Below are positions 17,195-25,960 of a stretch of DNA of 64,000 bases, piece by piece. The notes below the pieces were generated by a model, which saw only the letters and a list, made by a program, of their open reading frames with translations, had not been told where the DNA came from and searched no databases. This stretch comes from CBDBJQ01 sp965206405. GTDB taxonomy: Bacteria > Pseudomonadota > Alphaproteobacteria > UBA8366. The stretch is from NCBI GenBank assembly GCA_965206405.1, contig CBDBJQ010000006.1, positions 1,736,001-1,800,000 of the forward strand, written 5' to 3'. A program made the translations under genes and the position numbers. Position 1 is the stretch's first letter, and every line of letters starts with the position of its first letter.

Positions 17195-17608
17195 AAGAAC
17201 CCTCAACCACGGAAGTGGAACGCCTGCGCAAGGAGCGGATTGGTCAGGATGTATTCCGTCGCGCGCTGCTCACCTACTGGGAAGATGCCTGCGCCGTAAC
17301 GGGCGTCACACACTCCACGCTTCTGCGAGCAAGCCACATCATTCCCTGGGCCGCCTGCGAGACCGATCACGAACGCCTGAACGTGCATAACGACCTGCTT
17401 TTGGTTGCCAATCTGGATGCTGCTTTTGATGCGGGCCTCATCTCCTTTGATGATGGCGGCGGGATCATGATTTCCAACCTGAGCAATACCCCTGTTCGAT
17501 GAGGATCGGGAGTTTGCCGGAATTGGCAGCCACCTGCGGCTGATACGCGTGCACGAAGAGGTCAGAAAGCGCCTCTCCTGGCATCGCGACAACCTGTTTC
17601 AGGGGTGA
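17195..17608 (+). pseudogene. HNH endonuclease, 3' fragment
   Basis: A C-terminal HNH domain is recognisable: LRKERIGQDVFRRALLTYWE, DACAVTGVTHSTLLRASHII, PWAACETDHERLNVHNDLLL and VANLDAAFDAGLISFDDGG. The 5' part is cut by the IS21 end. A frameshift near 17498 moves the final residues (FDEDREFAGIGSHLRLIRVH to SWHRDNLFQG) to another frame. The intact form would resemble the HNH gene at 21720-22646, which also ends in a HNENCYQG-like tail. The stop is about 30 bp before the GmrSD-like gene, suggesting a former two-gene operon. Confidence 0.85.
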
Positions 17609-17637
17609 AAGATGAATTTGATTGATGGAGAAATGCC

Positions 17638-19582
17638 GTGAAGATTTCGACGATATTGGACCACATTGATAGTGGGCACATGGCGCTGCCAGAGTTCCAG
17701 CGCGGCTATGTATGGAACCGTGACCAGGTCCGGGGCCTCTTCGATTCAATGTACCGACGTCATCCGGTCGGCGGGCTGCTTGTGTGGGCAACCGAAGCAA
17801 AGACTGCGGCCCATCGCGGTGATGGCCCTATCGCAGCAGGTATCGTCAAACTGTTGCTGGACGGGCAGCAGAGGATGACATCGCTCTATGGGGTTGTGAG
17901 GGGTCACCCGCCGAAATTCTTCGACGGCAATCCTCAAGCGTTCACCGGACTTCGTTTCCACCTCGGAACGGAAACCTTCGCTTTCTACCAGCCAATCAAG
18001 ATGCAGGACGATCCGCTATGGATTGATGTTACGACCTTGATGCTGGCTGGCAATGCTGGCCTCGGCAGTTTTGTGACAAAGTTCTTTGCTGACCATGAAC
18101 AGTTCGGTGACTTCATGGGCCGCCTGAACAAGCTGCTCAGCATCACTGACATCGACTTGCACATTGAAGAAGTTACCGGATCTGACAAGACGCTCGACAT
18201 CGTCGTCGACATATTCAACCGCGTAAACAGCGGCGGCACCAAACTTTCGAAGGGCGATCTCGCCCTTGCCAAGATCTGCGCCGAATGGCCCGACACCCGC
18301 GACACCATGAAAGCGAAGATCAAAGACTGGTCGGACGCCGGATACCATTTCAACATCGATTGGTTGTTGCGGTCGGTGAACACCATTCTCACAGGCGAAG
18401 CGAAGTTCAGCTATCTCCACGACAAGGATGCGAACGACATTCAGGACGGCCTGAAACGAGCCTCAAAGCATATCGACACCTCATTGAATTTGATTGCCGG
18501 AAGGCTCGGCCTCGACCACGGCCAAGTGTTCTTCGGCCGTTTCGGCGTTCCGGTGATGGTCCGATATATGGACAAGAAGAACGGCAGCCTTGATGCCAAG
18601 GAACGCGACAAGCTGCTGTTCTGGTTCGCACAAGCTGGAATGTGGGGCCGCTTCTCGAGCTCAACCGAAACGGTCATAGACCAGGATCTGGCCGCGCTCG
18701 AAGGCCCCAATGGCGGCCTGGACGCACTCATAGAACAGCTGCGCCTCTGGCATGGGGGCCTGAGAGTTGAACCGGGTCATTTCACTGGCTGGAGCCTCGG
18801 AGCCCGGTTCTACCCCGTCCTCTACATGCTTACGCGCATGGGCGAAGCTTCCGACTGGGGAACGGGTTTGCCGCTCAAGGCAAACATGCTGGGGAAAAAT
18901 GAGCCGCCTAGAAGTTCACCACATCTTCCCAAAAGCTCAACTTTACAAACGGGAATATCAACGCGCTGAAGTTAACGCGTTGTCGAATTTCTGCTTTCTG
19001 ACCAAAGACACCAACCTGAATATCAGTGCTCGGTTGCCCGAGAACTACTTTCCCGAGGTGGAGGCAAAACACCCCGGTGCGCTGGCGTCACAATGGATCC
19101 CGATAGACCCCGCGCTCTGGAAAATCGAACGTTATCTAGATTTCCTCGAAGCAAGAAAGACCCTACTTGCCGCTGAAGCAAACAACAGATTCGAAGAGCT
19201 TCTGCACGGTGACACGCAATGGTTGGCTGGCGGAACGACACCTCCCGCCGCGGCGACTTCCAGACCGATCAGTGGAATCACCAGCGAGGCCGAAGAACAA
19301 GAGCTGGAAACGCTTAACCAGTGGGTGGAAGACCAAGGCCTGCCGCGTGGGCTGGTCGCCTTCGACTACGCGGACCCTGAAACTGGTGCGCAAAAGGCGA
19401 TCTTCGATCTAGCCTGGCCAGAAGGCCTTCAGCCCGGATTGACTGGACCAGTTGTCGTATTGCTGAACGAGACTGCGGAAGTTCTGGCATTAGCTAGTTC
19501 GGCTGGATTCCGATGCTTCACCGCAGTGACTGAGTTCCAAGCATACATTAAAGCCGAGATCCTAAACTCAGAGGCTGCGTAG
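17638..19582 (+). pseudogene. GmrSD-like type IV restriction gene (DUF262 + HNH), one frameshift
   Basis: The first frame encodes a DUF262 domain: LPEFQRGYVWNRDQVRGLFD, LLLDGQQRMTSLYG (DGQQR at residues 75-79, the nucleotide-dependent active motif) and FNRVNSGGTKLSKGDLALAK. The second frame continues with an HNH nuclease segment, SRLEVHHIFPKAQLYKREY and VNALSNFCFLTKDTNLNIS, and a tail of about 200 residues. The frames join if one A is removed from the run ggggaaaaatgag near 18895; the repaired protein would be about 647 residues. In family members the DUF262 half hydrolyses nucleotides and the HNH half cuts glucosylated or otherwise modified phage DNA. The GTG start at 17638 has GGAGA upstream. 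A sequencing error in the A run cannot be excluded. Confidence 0.85.
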
Positions 19583-19840
19583 ACGGAAATACATCGGAGG
19601 CGAGGCACCCGGTCCCGGCTTAAGGAGTGCCTGAAAACAGGTCGGCCACTGAGCGTCGGTCCCACTGCACGTGCGCGCACACACGCGATAATTATACCAA
19701 AGAGCATGAATATTGACTCTTTTCAGAATTAATCCTTTTCCAGTGCCCCTAGCCCGAATATTTCATGAACAGGTACCGCTAAATCCTGTATTCGTGTTAT
19801 GATTCAGTTACTTGAAATGATCAAACACAAGGATTTAGCG

Positions 19841-21151
19841 GTGACAGATTGTACCCCCGATCAGCTGGAATTTCCAGCCTGTCGTAAACGCCGGGTAACC
19901 ACCGGCTTCGATGGAGGTCATGTGACGGGCAACGGCGGCGTTTTGCTGCTGCGCGGGGCGGATCACCTGCCGGGATTGACGGCATCGCTTGCCCAGATTG
20001 TCGCGCTACACCCGGCGGCTGTCCGACGACCGGCAGGCGGGCAAGGTTGAGCACAGTTTGCGGGATATGCTGCGGCAACGGATCTACAGCCTGCCCCTGG
20101 GTTACGAGAACCTGAACGACCACGACGCCCTGCGCCACGACCAGGCATTGCAGACGGCGGCCGATCGGGATCAGCCGCCAGCCAGTCCGTCGACGTTGTG
20201 CCGGTTCGAGAACACGGCCGACCGCCAGGTGGCCTGGGCCGCGCACGAGGTTCTGATGGAGACCTTCATCGCCTCGTTCAAATGCCCGCCTGACGAGCTG
20301 GTCCTCGACTTCGACGCCACCGACGATGCGGTTCACGGCCACCAGGAGGGCCGTTTCTTTCAGGCCTATTACGACCACGATTGTTTCCTGCCACTTTATG
20401 TGTTCTGTGGCAATCAGCTTCTGGTCAGCTACCTGCGGCCCTCGAACATCGACGGCGCCAAACACGCCTGGGCGATCCTGGCCCTGCTGGTGCGGCGCCT
20501 GCGCCGGGTCTGGCCGAAGGTGCGGATCATCCTGCGCGGGGATTCCGGCTTCTGCCGCCACCGCATGCTGGACTGGTGCGACCGGCATGATGTGGACTAT
20601 GTCCTCGGCATCGCCAAGAATGCCCGCCTGAACGATCTGGCGGAGCCGTGGCTGGACCGGTCGGCCCGGGACTTTGAGGCGTCGGGGGAGAAACAGCGCC
20701 TGTTCGGCGAATTTACCTACGCCGCCGGCACCTGGCGCAGCGAACGCCGGGTCATCGCGCGGATCGAGCATTCGGCCAAAGGGGCCAACCCCCGCTATAT
20801 CGTCACCAGCCTTCCGGGCAACGCACAGGCGTTGTACGAGGAACGATACTGCGCCCGCGGCGAGATGGAAAACCGCATCAAGGAACAAACAACCCGACCT
20901 CTTCGCCGACCGCACCAGCTGCCACAAATGGTGGCCCAACCAGTTCCGCTTGCTGCTCTCCGCTCTCGCCTACACCCTCATGGAAGCCATCCGCCGGATC
21001 GGCCTCACCGGCACCCGCATGGCCCGCGCCCGGTGCGGGACCATTCGCCATCATCCAGCGGAACACCCGCCGGGTCCGCTTTATGATGTCCAGTGCCTGC
21101 CCCGACGAGGACCTGTTCCGCCTCGTCGCCAGCAGGCTGGTCCCAGACTAG
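19841..21151 (+). pseudogene. IS1380-family transposase, three lesions
   Basis: The family features are plain: TPDQLEFPACRKRRVTTGFD, the DDE region DELVLDFDATDDAVHGHQEG, RIILRGDSGFCRHRMLDWC (second Asp) and YCARGEMENRIKEQ (catalytic Glu). Three changes break it. A 19-bp insertion at 19995-20013 carries an IS21-type end. One extra A in gaacaaacaacc near 20886 shifts the frame. An apparent deletion of about two dozen bases between cgcc repeats near 21045 removes part of the TIRLKL..IGAII segment. The last frame ends MMSSACPDEDLFRLVASRLV then PD. A GTG at 19841 with AAGGA upstream is the likely original start. Inactive unless helped in trans. Confidence 0.88.
19995..20013 (+). other. IS21-end scar inside the IS1380 transposase
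   Basis: Compared with the sister copy at 4450, cttgcccggcgg here reads cttgccc-agattgtcgcgctaca-cccggcgg. The 16-bp insert ends in gattgtcgcgctaca, identical to the outer 15 bp of the IS21-family ends at 5119 and 17194, and the ccc on both sides looks like a short target duplication. It is best read as the footprint of an IS21 copy that came and left imprecisely. Confidence 0.75.
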
Positions 21152-21380
21152 CCGGGCAAAACCCCGGCTTCACCATTCAGGGAAATGCGCAGGGCGCATG
21201 CGGCGCAGGTGCTTCCGCCTGCCCGCAATCCGCAAAAAGACCGGCTCAGCCGCCAAATATACCGGCTGAACGCCAGGCTCTGCCCGAATACGCAGGAAAT
21301 CTATGCCAGTGACACCACGAAAAGCCGAATTGAGGCGGGAAACCAACCCGCCGGACGTCTTCATGAAATATCCGGGCTAG

Positions 21381-21719
21381 AACTTTCAGGTTTTTGCTAC
21401 CGTATTCAAAAACGCCATGCCATTGCTCTTGCCCAAGGACGTCCTTGCGCTCGATCATCAGCGTAAAGCGGTCAATCCCGCATTGCTTGGATGTGGCGTA
21501 ATCTTCAAGTGCGTACCAAGCCTTGCGGGCCAGCGTGGTGGCCATTTTCTTGACCGTATATAAAGGCATTCAGTAGCGCTTCCAGCTCTGCGTCGGTGCA
21601 TTTTTCGTTTTGAACATCCTCTGTCAATCGGCATCTAAAATTAACCCCCAATCGGCGTGCAATTTTGACCCCCTGTTGGGCGGCATTTTGAGCGGGGGCT
21701 CCCGCTCTGGTTGCAAGGC
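21381..21719 (-). pseudogene. Truncated unknown gene plus IS21-like terminal repeats
   Basis: On the minus strand two frames hold short coding-like pieces, KCTDAELEALLNAF and then MPLYTVKKMATTLARKAWYA, ATSKQCGIDRFTLMIERKDV, ending at the IS1380 end (21380). I do not recognise the family; the gene has lost its 3' part to the IS. Between about 21620 and 21690 lie two imperfect repeats, aatcggcatctaaaattaac and aatcggcgtgcaattttgac, each followed by CCCC, the typical look of IS21-group termini of a second kind. Nothing here appears functional. Confidence 0.45.
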
Positions 21720-22646
21720 TTAGCCCTGATAGCAATTTTCGTTATGCCAGCGTAGCGCATCAGGATCCGGTTTCTTCCCGGCTTCTTTGGGTACGTTTAT
21801 TTCTTGTCCGTGCAAATCATAATAGTGCCGACCGTTTTCAAACTCTTCCTTGATGCGACGGCTAACCTCGAAACGGTGGGCCGGCGTCACGGTTACATAG
21901 CCGCGGTCGAAGAGACTGTGGATGTCGCGCCGAAGTAGCAATCCGTTCCGTTCCTCGTGAACACGGACAATGCTGTATGGGCGGATATGCGCGGCATCGA
22001 GTGCCGGCAATGTCCGCTCCTGCGTTACCGCACAACGACGTTGATAGATGTCTGTCACGAGCGCACGAAAGGTGCCCTGCCCGTTACGCCGATGGATTAC
22101 TTGTGGTGTACTGGGTAATCCTAACCTTTCGTCCGGGCCAAGGATGCTTGTGCTCTGCAGGCGATCAGCGACCTGTTCCCACAATGCCAGGCCTTCGGCA
22201 TTTTCCGTGTTGTAGCCTTTGAACCCAACGATGTTTGGACTCCAGCTCGCCGGCACAGGCATCCATTCAGATTCCGCAAAAAAGAATGGCTGAGTCAGGA
22301 TGCGGCAGCCAATCTGAAAGTCACTGTCGTTACTCGGATCGTCCCGGCGCTTGGGCAGAATACGTGCCCGCAGTTCTTCCAGGGTCGTCGCCCCGTTCAT
22401 CTCGCCGAAAGTTTCCCAGGCGATCGAACAGGGCAGCCGGTTTGCATGGGCAAAAACACCACCGCCGACGATTACGTTGTGCGGCGCACGCAGTTTGAAC
22501 AGAAATAACTCGCCTGGCTGAAGCGCACGAAAATTACTCTTGGCACTCGGCGCCCAGAAATTGACCTCCGGCAGGTCCGGGCGCTGGCGCAGCATCTTGA
22601 ACCAGCCGTAATCGGTATTAGCGACAATCAGCTTGATGCCGGCCAT
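21720..22646 (-). CDS. HNH endonuclease
   Basis: A 308-residue protein that starts MAGIKLIVANTDYGWFKMLR and has a PUA/EVE-like N-terminal domain (VNFWAPSAKSNFRALQPGEL, LFKLRAPHNVIVGGGVFAH) followed by an HNH nuclease: FRALVTDIYQRRCAVTQERT, LPALDAAHIRPYSIV, HEERNGLLLRRDIHSLFDRG. The AAHI His and the DIHSLFD His are the expected catalytic/metal residues. Such reader plus HNH proteins are predicted restriction endonucleases for modified DNA. The ATG at 22644-22646 is 7 bp past the pyrE stop on the same strand, so it may ride on pyrE transcription. It appears intact and is the right-hand edge of the accessory region. Confidence 0.85.
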   Translation of the reverse strand: MAGIKLIVANTDYGWFKMLRQRPDLPEVNFWAPSAKSNFRALQPGELFLFKLRAPHNVIVGGGVFAHANRLPCSIAWETFGEMNGATTLEELRARILPKRRDDPSNDSDFQIGCRILTQPFFFAESEWMPVPASWSPNIVGFKGYNTENAEGLALWEQVADRLQSTSILGPDERLGLPSTPQVIHRRNGQGTFRALVTDIYQRRCAVTQERTLPALDAAHIRPYSIVRVHEERNGLLLRRDIHSLFDRGYVTVTPAHRFEVSRRIKEEFENGRHYYDLHGQEINVPKEAGKKPDPDALRWHNENCYQG

Positions 22647-22652
22647 GGCGTT

Positions 22653-23348
22653 TTACTTTGAGACCGAAGCGGTGCCTTGAAGCGCCTCGGACCAGCCCAG
22701 GGGATCGGCAATGAATGCCTCGATCTCGCTCAGGGTCTTGTTGTCGAAATGGTTCTTATCCCGGCAGACCTTGAGCACGTCCCGCCAGGTTGCGAGGTAG
22801 TGTAGCCGTAGCCCGTGCTCTGCCAGGTTCTCTCGAGTTCCGGGAAAAATGTCATAGAAGAACACGACCAGAGCGTCCGTCACCACAGCGCCAGCATCGC
22901 GGAGTGCCCCACAGAATTTTATCTTGCTGCCCCCGTCGGTGGTCAGATCCTCGACGAGGAGAACCCGCGCGCCTTCCTCGAGATCTCCCTCGATCTGGGA
23001 GCCACGTCCGAATCCCTTCGGCTCCTTGCGTACATACTGCATAGGCAGACCCGTTCGTTCTGCCAGCCAGGCGGCGAACGGGATGCCGGCGGTTTCGCCC
23101 CCTGCAACAGCGTCAAACTGTTCGAAACCAGCGTCGCGCAGGAGCATCGAGGCTGCAAAATCCATCAGGGTCGAACGGATGCGGGGATAGGAAATGAGCT
23201 TGCGGCAGTCGATGTAGACCGGGCTTGCCAGTCCCGAGGTGAGAATGAAAGGCTTGTCTGTCTGAAAGCGTACGGCGTCAATCTCCAGTAACATTCCTGC
23301 CGTCATCTCGGCCATCAGGGCTCGGTCCAGAAACGAATAGGAAGCCAT
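22653..23348 (-). CDS. pyrE: Orotate phosphoribosyltransferase
   Basis: PyrE joins orotate to PRPP in UMP synthesis. The 231-residue protein has the substrate loop RKEPKGFGRGSQIEGDLEEG and the PRPP-binding motif RVLLVEDLTTDGGSK (about residues 125-140), with FILTSGLASPVYIDCRKLIS at the N-terminal side. The longer size and C-terminal helix (FDNKTLSEIEAFIADPLGWS) match alphaproteobacterial PyrE. The ATG at 23346-23348 is followed by conserved sequence; a 10-bp tandem repeat (ccttctctac) lies just upstream. It follows pyrC by about 85 bp, giving a pyrC-pyrE operon. Confidence 0.96.
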   Translation of the reverse strand: MASYSFLDRALMAEMTAGMLLEIDAVRFQTDKPFILTSGLASPVYIDCRKLISYPRIRSTLMDFAASMLLRDAGFEQFDAVAGGETAGIPFAAWLAERTGLPMQYVRKEPKGFGRGSQIEGDLEEGARVLLVEDLTTDGGSKIKFCGALRDAGAVVTDALVVFFYDIFPGTRENLAEHGLRLHYLATWRDVLKVCRDKNHFDNKTLSEIEAFIADPLGWSEALQGTASVSK

Positions 23349-23432
23349 TGCCTTCTCTACCTTCTCTACCCTGCAGAAGCTCTGTTTTGCGAAGGCCGCC
23401 GGAAGTCGATTCCCTGTTCCCAGAAATGCACT

Positions 23433-24512
23433 CTATACCACTTGCCAACGAAGCGGGAATCCGGGGTCGAACACCGTGACCGGACCCTCAGGCGTGTCTA
23501 TTCCACCCGGCGATTGGGCCGGCGATTGGCCCGGCGATTGGGCCAACGATTCGCCCGCCTCCTGCTTGACCAGGCGTATCCTGGAATCATTGGGAGGAAG
23601 GCCGTAGAAGCGCGGGCCGTGCAGCGAGGCGAAACCTTCCAGCCGGTCGAGCGCCTCCTCTTCTTCAAAGACATGCACAAGACAGGACAGCGCGTTGGGG
23701 GCAGTGAACACGCCCGCGCAACCGCAGGCAGTCTCCTTCGTGGCATCCACATGTGGTGCTGAATCGGTACCAAGAAAGAAGCTTGGATTGCCCGAGATCG
23801 CGGCTTGCCGGAGCGCGAGGCGATGATGTTCCCGTTTGGCGACCGGCAGGCAGTAGTAATGCGGGCGGATACCGCCGGCGAACATCGCATTCCGGTTGAT
23901 GATCAGATGATGCACCGTGATCGTCGCTGCGATGTTGTCGCCGCTCTCGCGCACATAATCGACGCCCTCGGCGGACGTCGTGTGCTCCAGCACCGTACGC
24001 AAACCAGAAAAGCGGCGTCGCATGGGATCCAGGACAGAGTCGATAAACACCTTCTCGCGGTCGAATACATCAACCTCTGCATCCACCACCTCGCCGTGAA
24101 GCAGCAATGACATTCCCGTCTCTTCCATGGCCGCAAGTACCCGATCGATGCGGGCGATATCGGTAACGCCGTTCTCTGAATTCGTGGTCGCGCCCGCCGG
24201 ATAGAGCTTGGCCGCCGTAAAAACACCGTTCTCATAACCGGCCCGGAGATCCGCCGGATCGGTGTCGTCGGTCAGATAACACGTCATCAACGGTTCGAAA
24301 TTATGATCCGCAGGCAGCGCGGTGCGTATGCGTTCGCGATACTCGATTGCGTCTTCCGCGGTGCGAACCGGAGGTACGAGATTCGGCATAATGATGGCCC
24401 GGCCGAAAAAAGCCGAGCTGCAGGGAAGCACCGCTTCCAGCATCGCGCCATCGCGCAGATGCAGATGCCAATCATCTGGTCGGACGATCTCGAGTTCGGC
24501 CGTTGCGGGCAT
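23433..24512 (-). CDS. pyrC: Dihydroorotase
   Basis: PyrC cyclises carbamoyl-aspartate to dihydroorotate at a two-zinc site. The 359-residue protein belongs to the E. coli PyrC type: metal ligands His16 and His18 in RPDDWHLHLRDG, Lys in TAAKLYPAGATTNSENGV, His in LLLHGEVVD, the TVHHLIINRNAMFAGG loop and Asp in FFLGTDSAPH. Near the C-terminus QSPGQSPAQSPGG is coded by a 12-bp tandem repeat (23510-23545) and is probably a surface insertion. The ATG at 24510-24512 has AGGAA upstream; the longer ORF to 24656 lacks family similarity. It is divergent from the flavoprotein gene. Confidence 0.96.
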   Translation of the reverse strand: MPATAELEIVRPDDWHLHLRDGAMLEAVLPCSSAFFGRAIIMPNLVPPVRTAEDAIEYRERIRTALPADHNFEPLMTCYLTDDTDPADLRAGYENGVFTAAKLYPAGATTNSENGVTDIARIDRVLAAMEETGMSLLLHGEVVDAEVDVFDREKVFIDSVLDPMRRRFSGLRTVLEHTTSAEGVDYVRESGDNIAATITVHHLIINRNAMFAGGIRPHYYCLPVAKREHHRLALRQAAISGNPSFFLGTDSAPHVDATKETACGCAGVFTAPNALSCLVHVFEEEEALDRLEGFASLHGPRFYGLPPNDSRIRLVKQEAGESLAQSPGQSPAQSPGGIDTPEGPVTVFDPGFPLRWQVV

Positions 24513-24694
24513 GTAACGAAGTTCCTGCAAATCTGGTTGATGATATGGTCGAGAGCCCCAACCACGAATCTGGTCAATCATGAAGCGGGCCGACCACGAA
24601 TCGGGATTGGCCCTACTGGATTGTGAGAGTTTTGGCTGTTCGGTGCAATCCCGCACTGTTGCCCGACAGGTATCGACGGCATAATCAATGTTCC

Positions 24695-25942
24695 ATGCAG
24701 GATGAAACTCATGTTGTTATTGGCTCCGGCCATTCCGGCGGCCGGGCCGTTGAGGCGATGCGCATGGTGGGCTGGCAGGGGCGCATCGCTCTGATCGGCG
24801 CTGAACCGCACCTTCCCTATGAGCGCCCGCCTCTCTCAAAAGAGCTTCTTCAGGCTGAATCCGGCTTTGATCCCGTCTTCATAAGGCCCCGGGAGTACTA
24901 CGCCGAACAGGAGATTGCCCTTCATCTCAACACCCCTGCCCTCAACCTCGACCCCGGTGCACGGGAAATCTCTCTCGCCGACGGCGTCATTCTTGCCTAT
25001 GACCGCCTGCTGATTGCAACCGGGGCCCGGATTCGCCGCCTCGATATTCCCGGTGCCGAACAGGATCGCGTTTTCTATCTCCGGACCCTCGATGACAGCC
25101 GCGCAATTGCCAGCTTGCTTGGCCCCGGGCAGCGCCTGGCCGTCATAGGTGGTGGCTTCATCGGTCTCGAAACCGCTGCAAGCGCGCGCCAGCGGCGTGC
25201 TGAGGTTACCGTTGTCGAATTCGAGAGCCGGCTGATGTCGCGCGGCGTCCCGGCAATCGCCTCTCAGCGCTTTCTTGACCTCCACCGGGGTCGCGGAGTC
25301 GATATCAGGCTCGGTGTTTCCGCTGAGGAAATCCGCAAGAACGGCGCAAATCTCGAAGTTGTCCTGTCCGACGGAGCTGTCCTGACCGCCGACCTCGTTG
25401 TCATCGGCATCGGCGTGATCCCCGATACGGATCTCGCAGCAGAAGCCGGGCTTTCGGTCGATGACGGAATCCTCGTCGATGAGTTTTGCCGCAGCTCGAT
25501 TGAAGACATCTATGCCGCCGGCGATGCAACCCGTCATCGCACCTCCCTGCTTGACCGGCATCTTCGCCTCGAATCCTGGCAATGCGCACAAAACATGGCG
25601 ATCGCCGCCGCGAAGATCATGTGCGGCAGCGATGAGCCCTATGCTGAAATCCCCTGGATGTGGTCAGACCAATACGAGGCCAATCTCCAGATCGCGGGCG
25701 CGCCCGAAGCCTGGCCCGAGAACAAAGATGCCATGATGTGGCGCGGCGATCCGGATTCCGGCGCCTTCATCGGATTCTTGCTCGGGAAAGAAAAAATCGA
25801 GGCCGCTGTCGCCCTCGATATGCCCCGTGACATGCGCTTTGTGCGCCGCATCATGGAGAGCGGTGCGATGCCAACCCCTTCAGATCTCGTCGACGAAGCC
25901 GTTTCGATGCGTGATCTCGCCCGCAGTCTTTCGCGAAGCTGA
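24695..25942 (+). CDS. FAD/NAD ferredoxin-reductase-type oxidoreductase
   Basis: A 415-residue flavoprotein of the putidaredoxin/rhodocoxin reductase family, which passes electrons from NAD(P)H to a small ferredoxin. It has the FAD motif HVVIGSGHSGGRA at the N-terminus, LIATGARIRRLDIPG, the NAD motif AVIGGGFIGLETAASARQRR, and the second FAD motif DIYAAGDATRHR, followed by the reductase C-terminal domain (WMWSDQYEANLQIAG). It starts a run of four same-strand genes; the next start is 18 bp away behind GGGAGG. In this context it may feed electrons to an isoprenoid or P450-type step, but it is not the HpnE squalene-forming flavoprotein, whose family is different. Confidence 0.88.
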   Translation: MQDETHVVIGSGHSGGRAVEAMRMVGWQGRIALIGAEPHLPYERPPLSKELLQAESGFDPVFIRPREYYAEQEIALHLNTPALNLDPGAREISLADGVILAYDRLLIATGARIRRLDIPGAEQDRVFYLRTLDDSRAIASLLGPGQRLAVIGGGFIGLETAASARQRRAEVTVVEFESRLMSRGVPAIASQRFLDLHRGRGVDIRLGVSAEEIRKNGANLEVVLSDGAVLTADLVVIGIGVIPDTDLAAEAGLSVDDGILVDEFCRSSIEDIYAAGDATRHRTSLLDRHLRLESWQCAQNMAIAAAKIMCGSDEPYAEIPWMWSDQYEANLQIAGAPEAWPENKDAMMWRGDPDSGAFIGFLLGKEKIEAAVALDMPRDMRFVRRIMESGAMPTPSDLVDEAVSMRDLARSLSRS

Positions 25943-25960
25943 TGGGAGGGAATCCACGCA

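Larger units (their letters stand above)
19753..21376 (+). mobile_element. IS1380-family insertion sequence, decayed copy
   Basis: Inverted ends cccgaatatttcatgaa and ttcatgaaatatccggg (one mismatch) enclose 1,624 bp, and both flanks read ctag, fitting the 4-bp target duplications of the family. The single transposase gene is broken at three places. It inserted between the GmrSD-like gene and a small truncated gene. Confidence 0.88.

Noticed and set aside
18890..18900. Phase-variation switch in the GmrSD-like gene
   Set aside because: The A run is only five bases, short for efficient slippage; recent mutation or sequencing error is simpler.
24695..25942. HpnE hydroxysqualene dehydroxylase
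   Set aside because: The protein has the two-Rossmann ferredoxin-reductase pattern (VIGGGFIGLE, GDATRH), not the phytoene-desaturase-like HpnE pattern.
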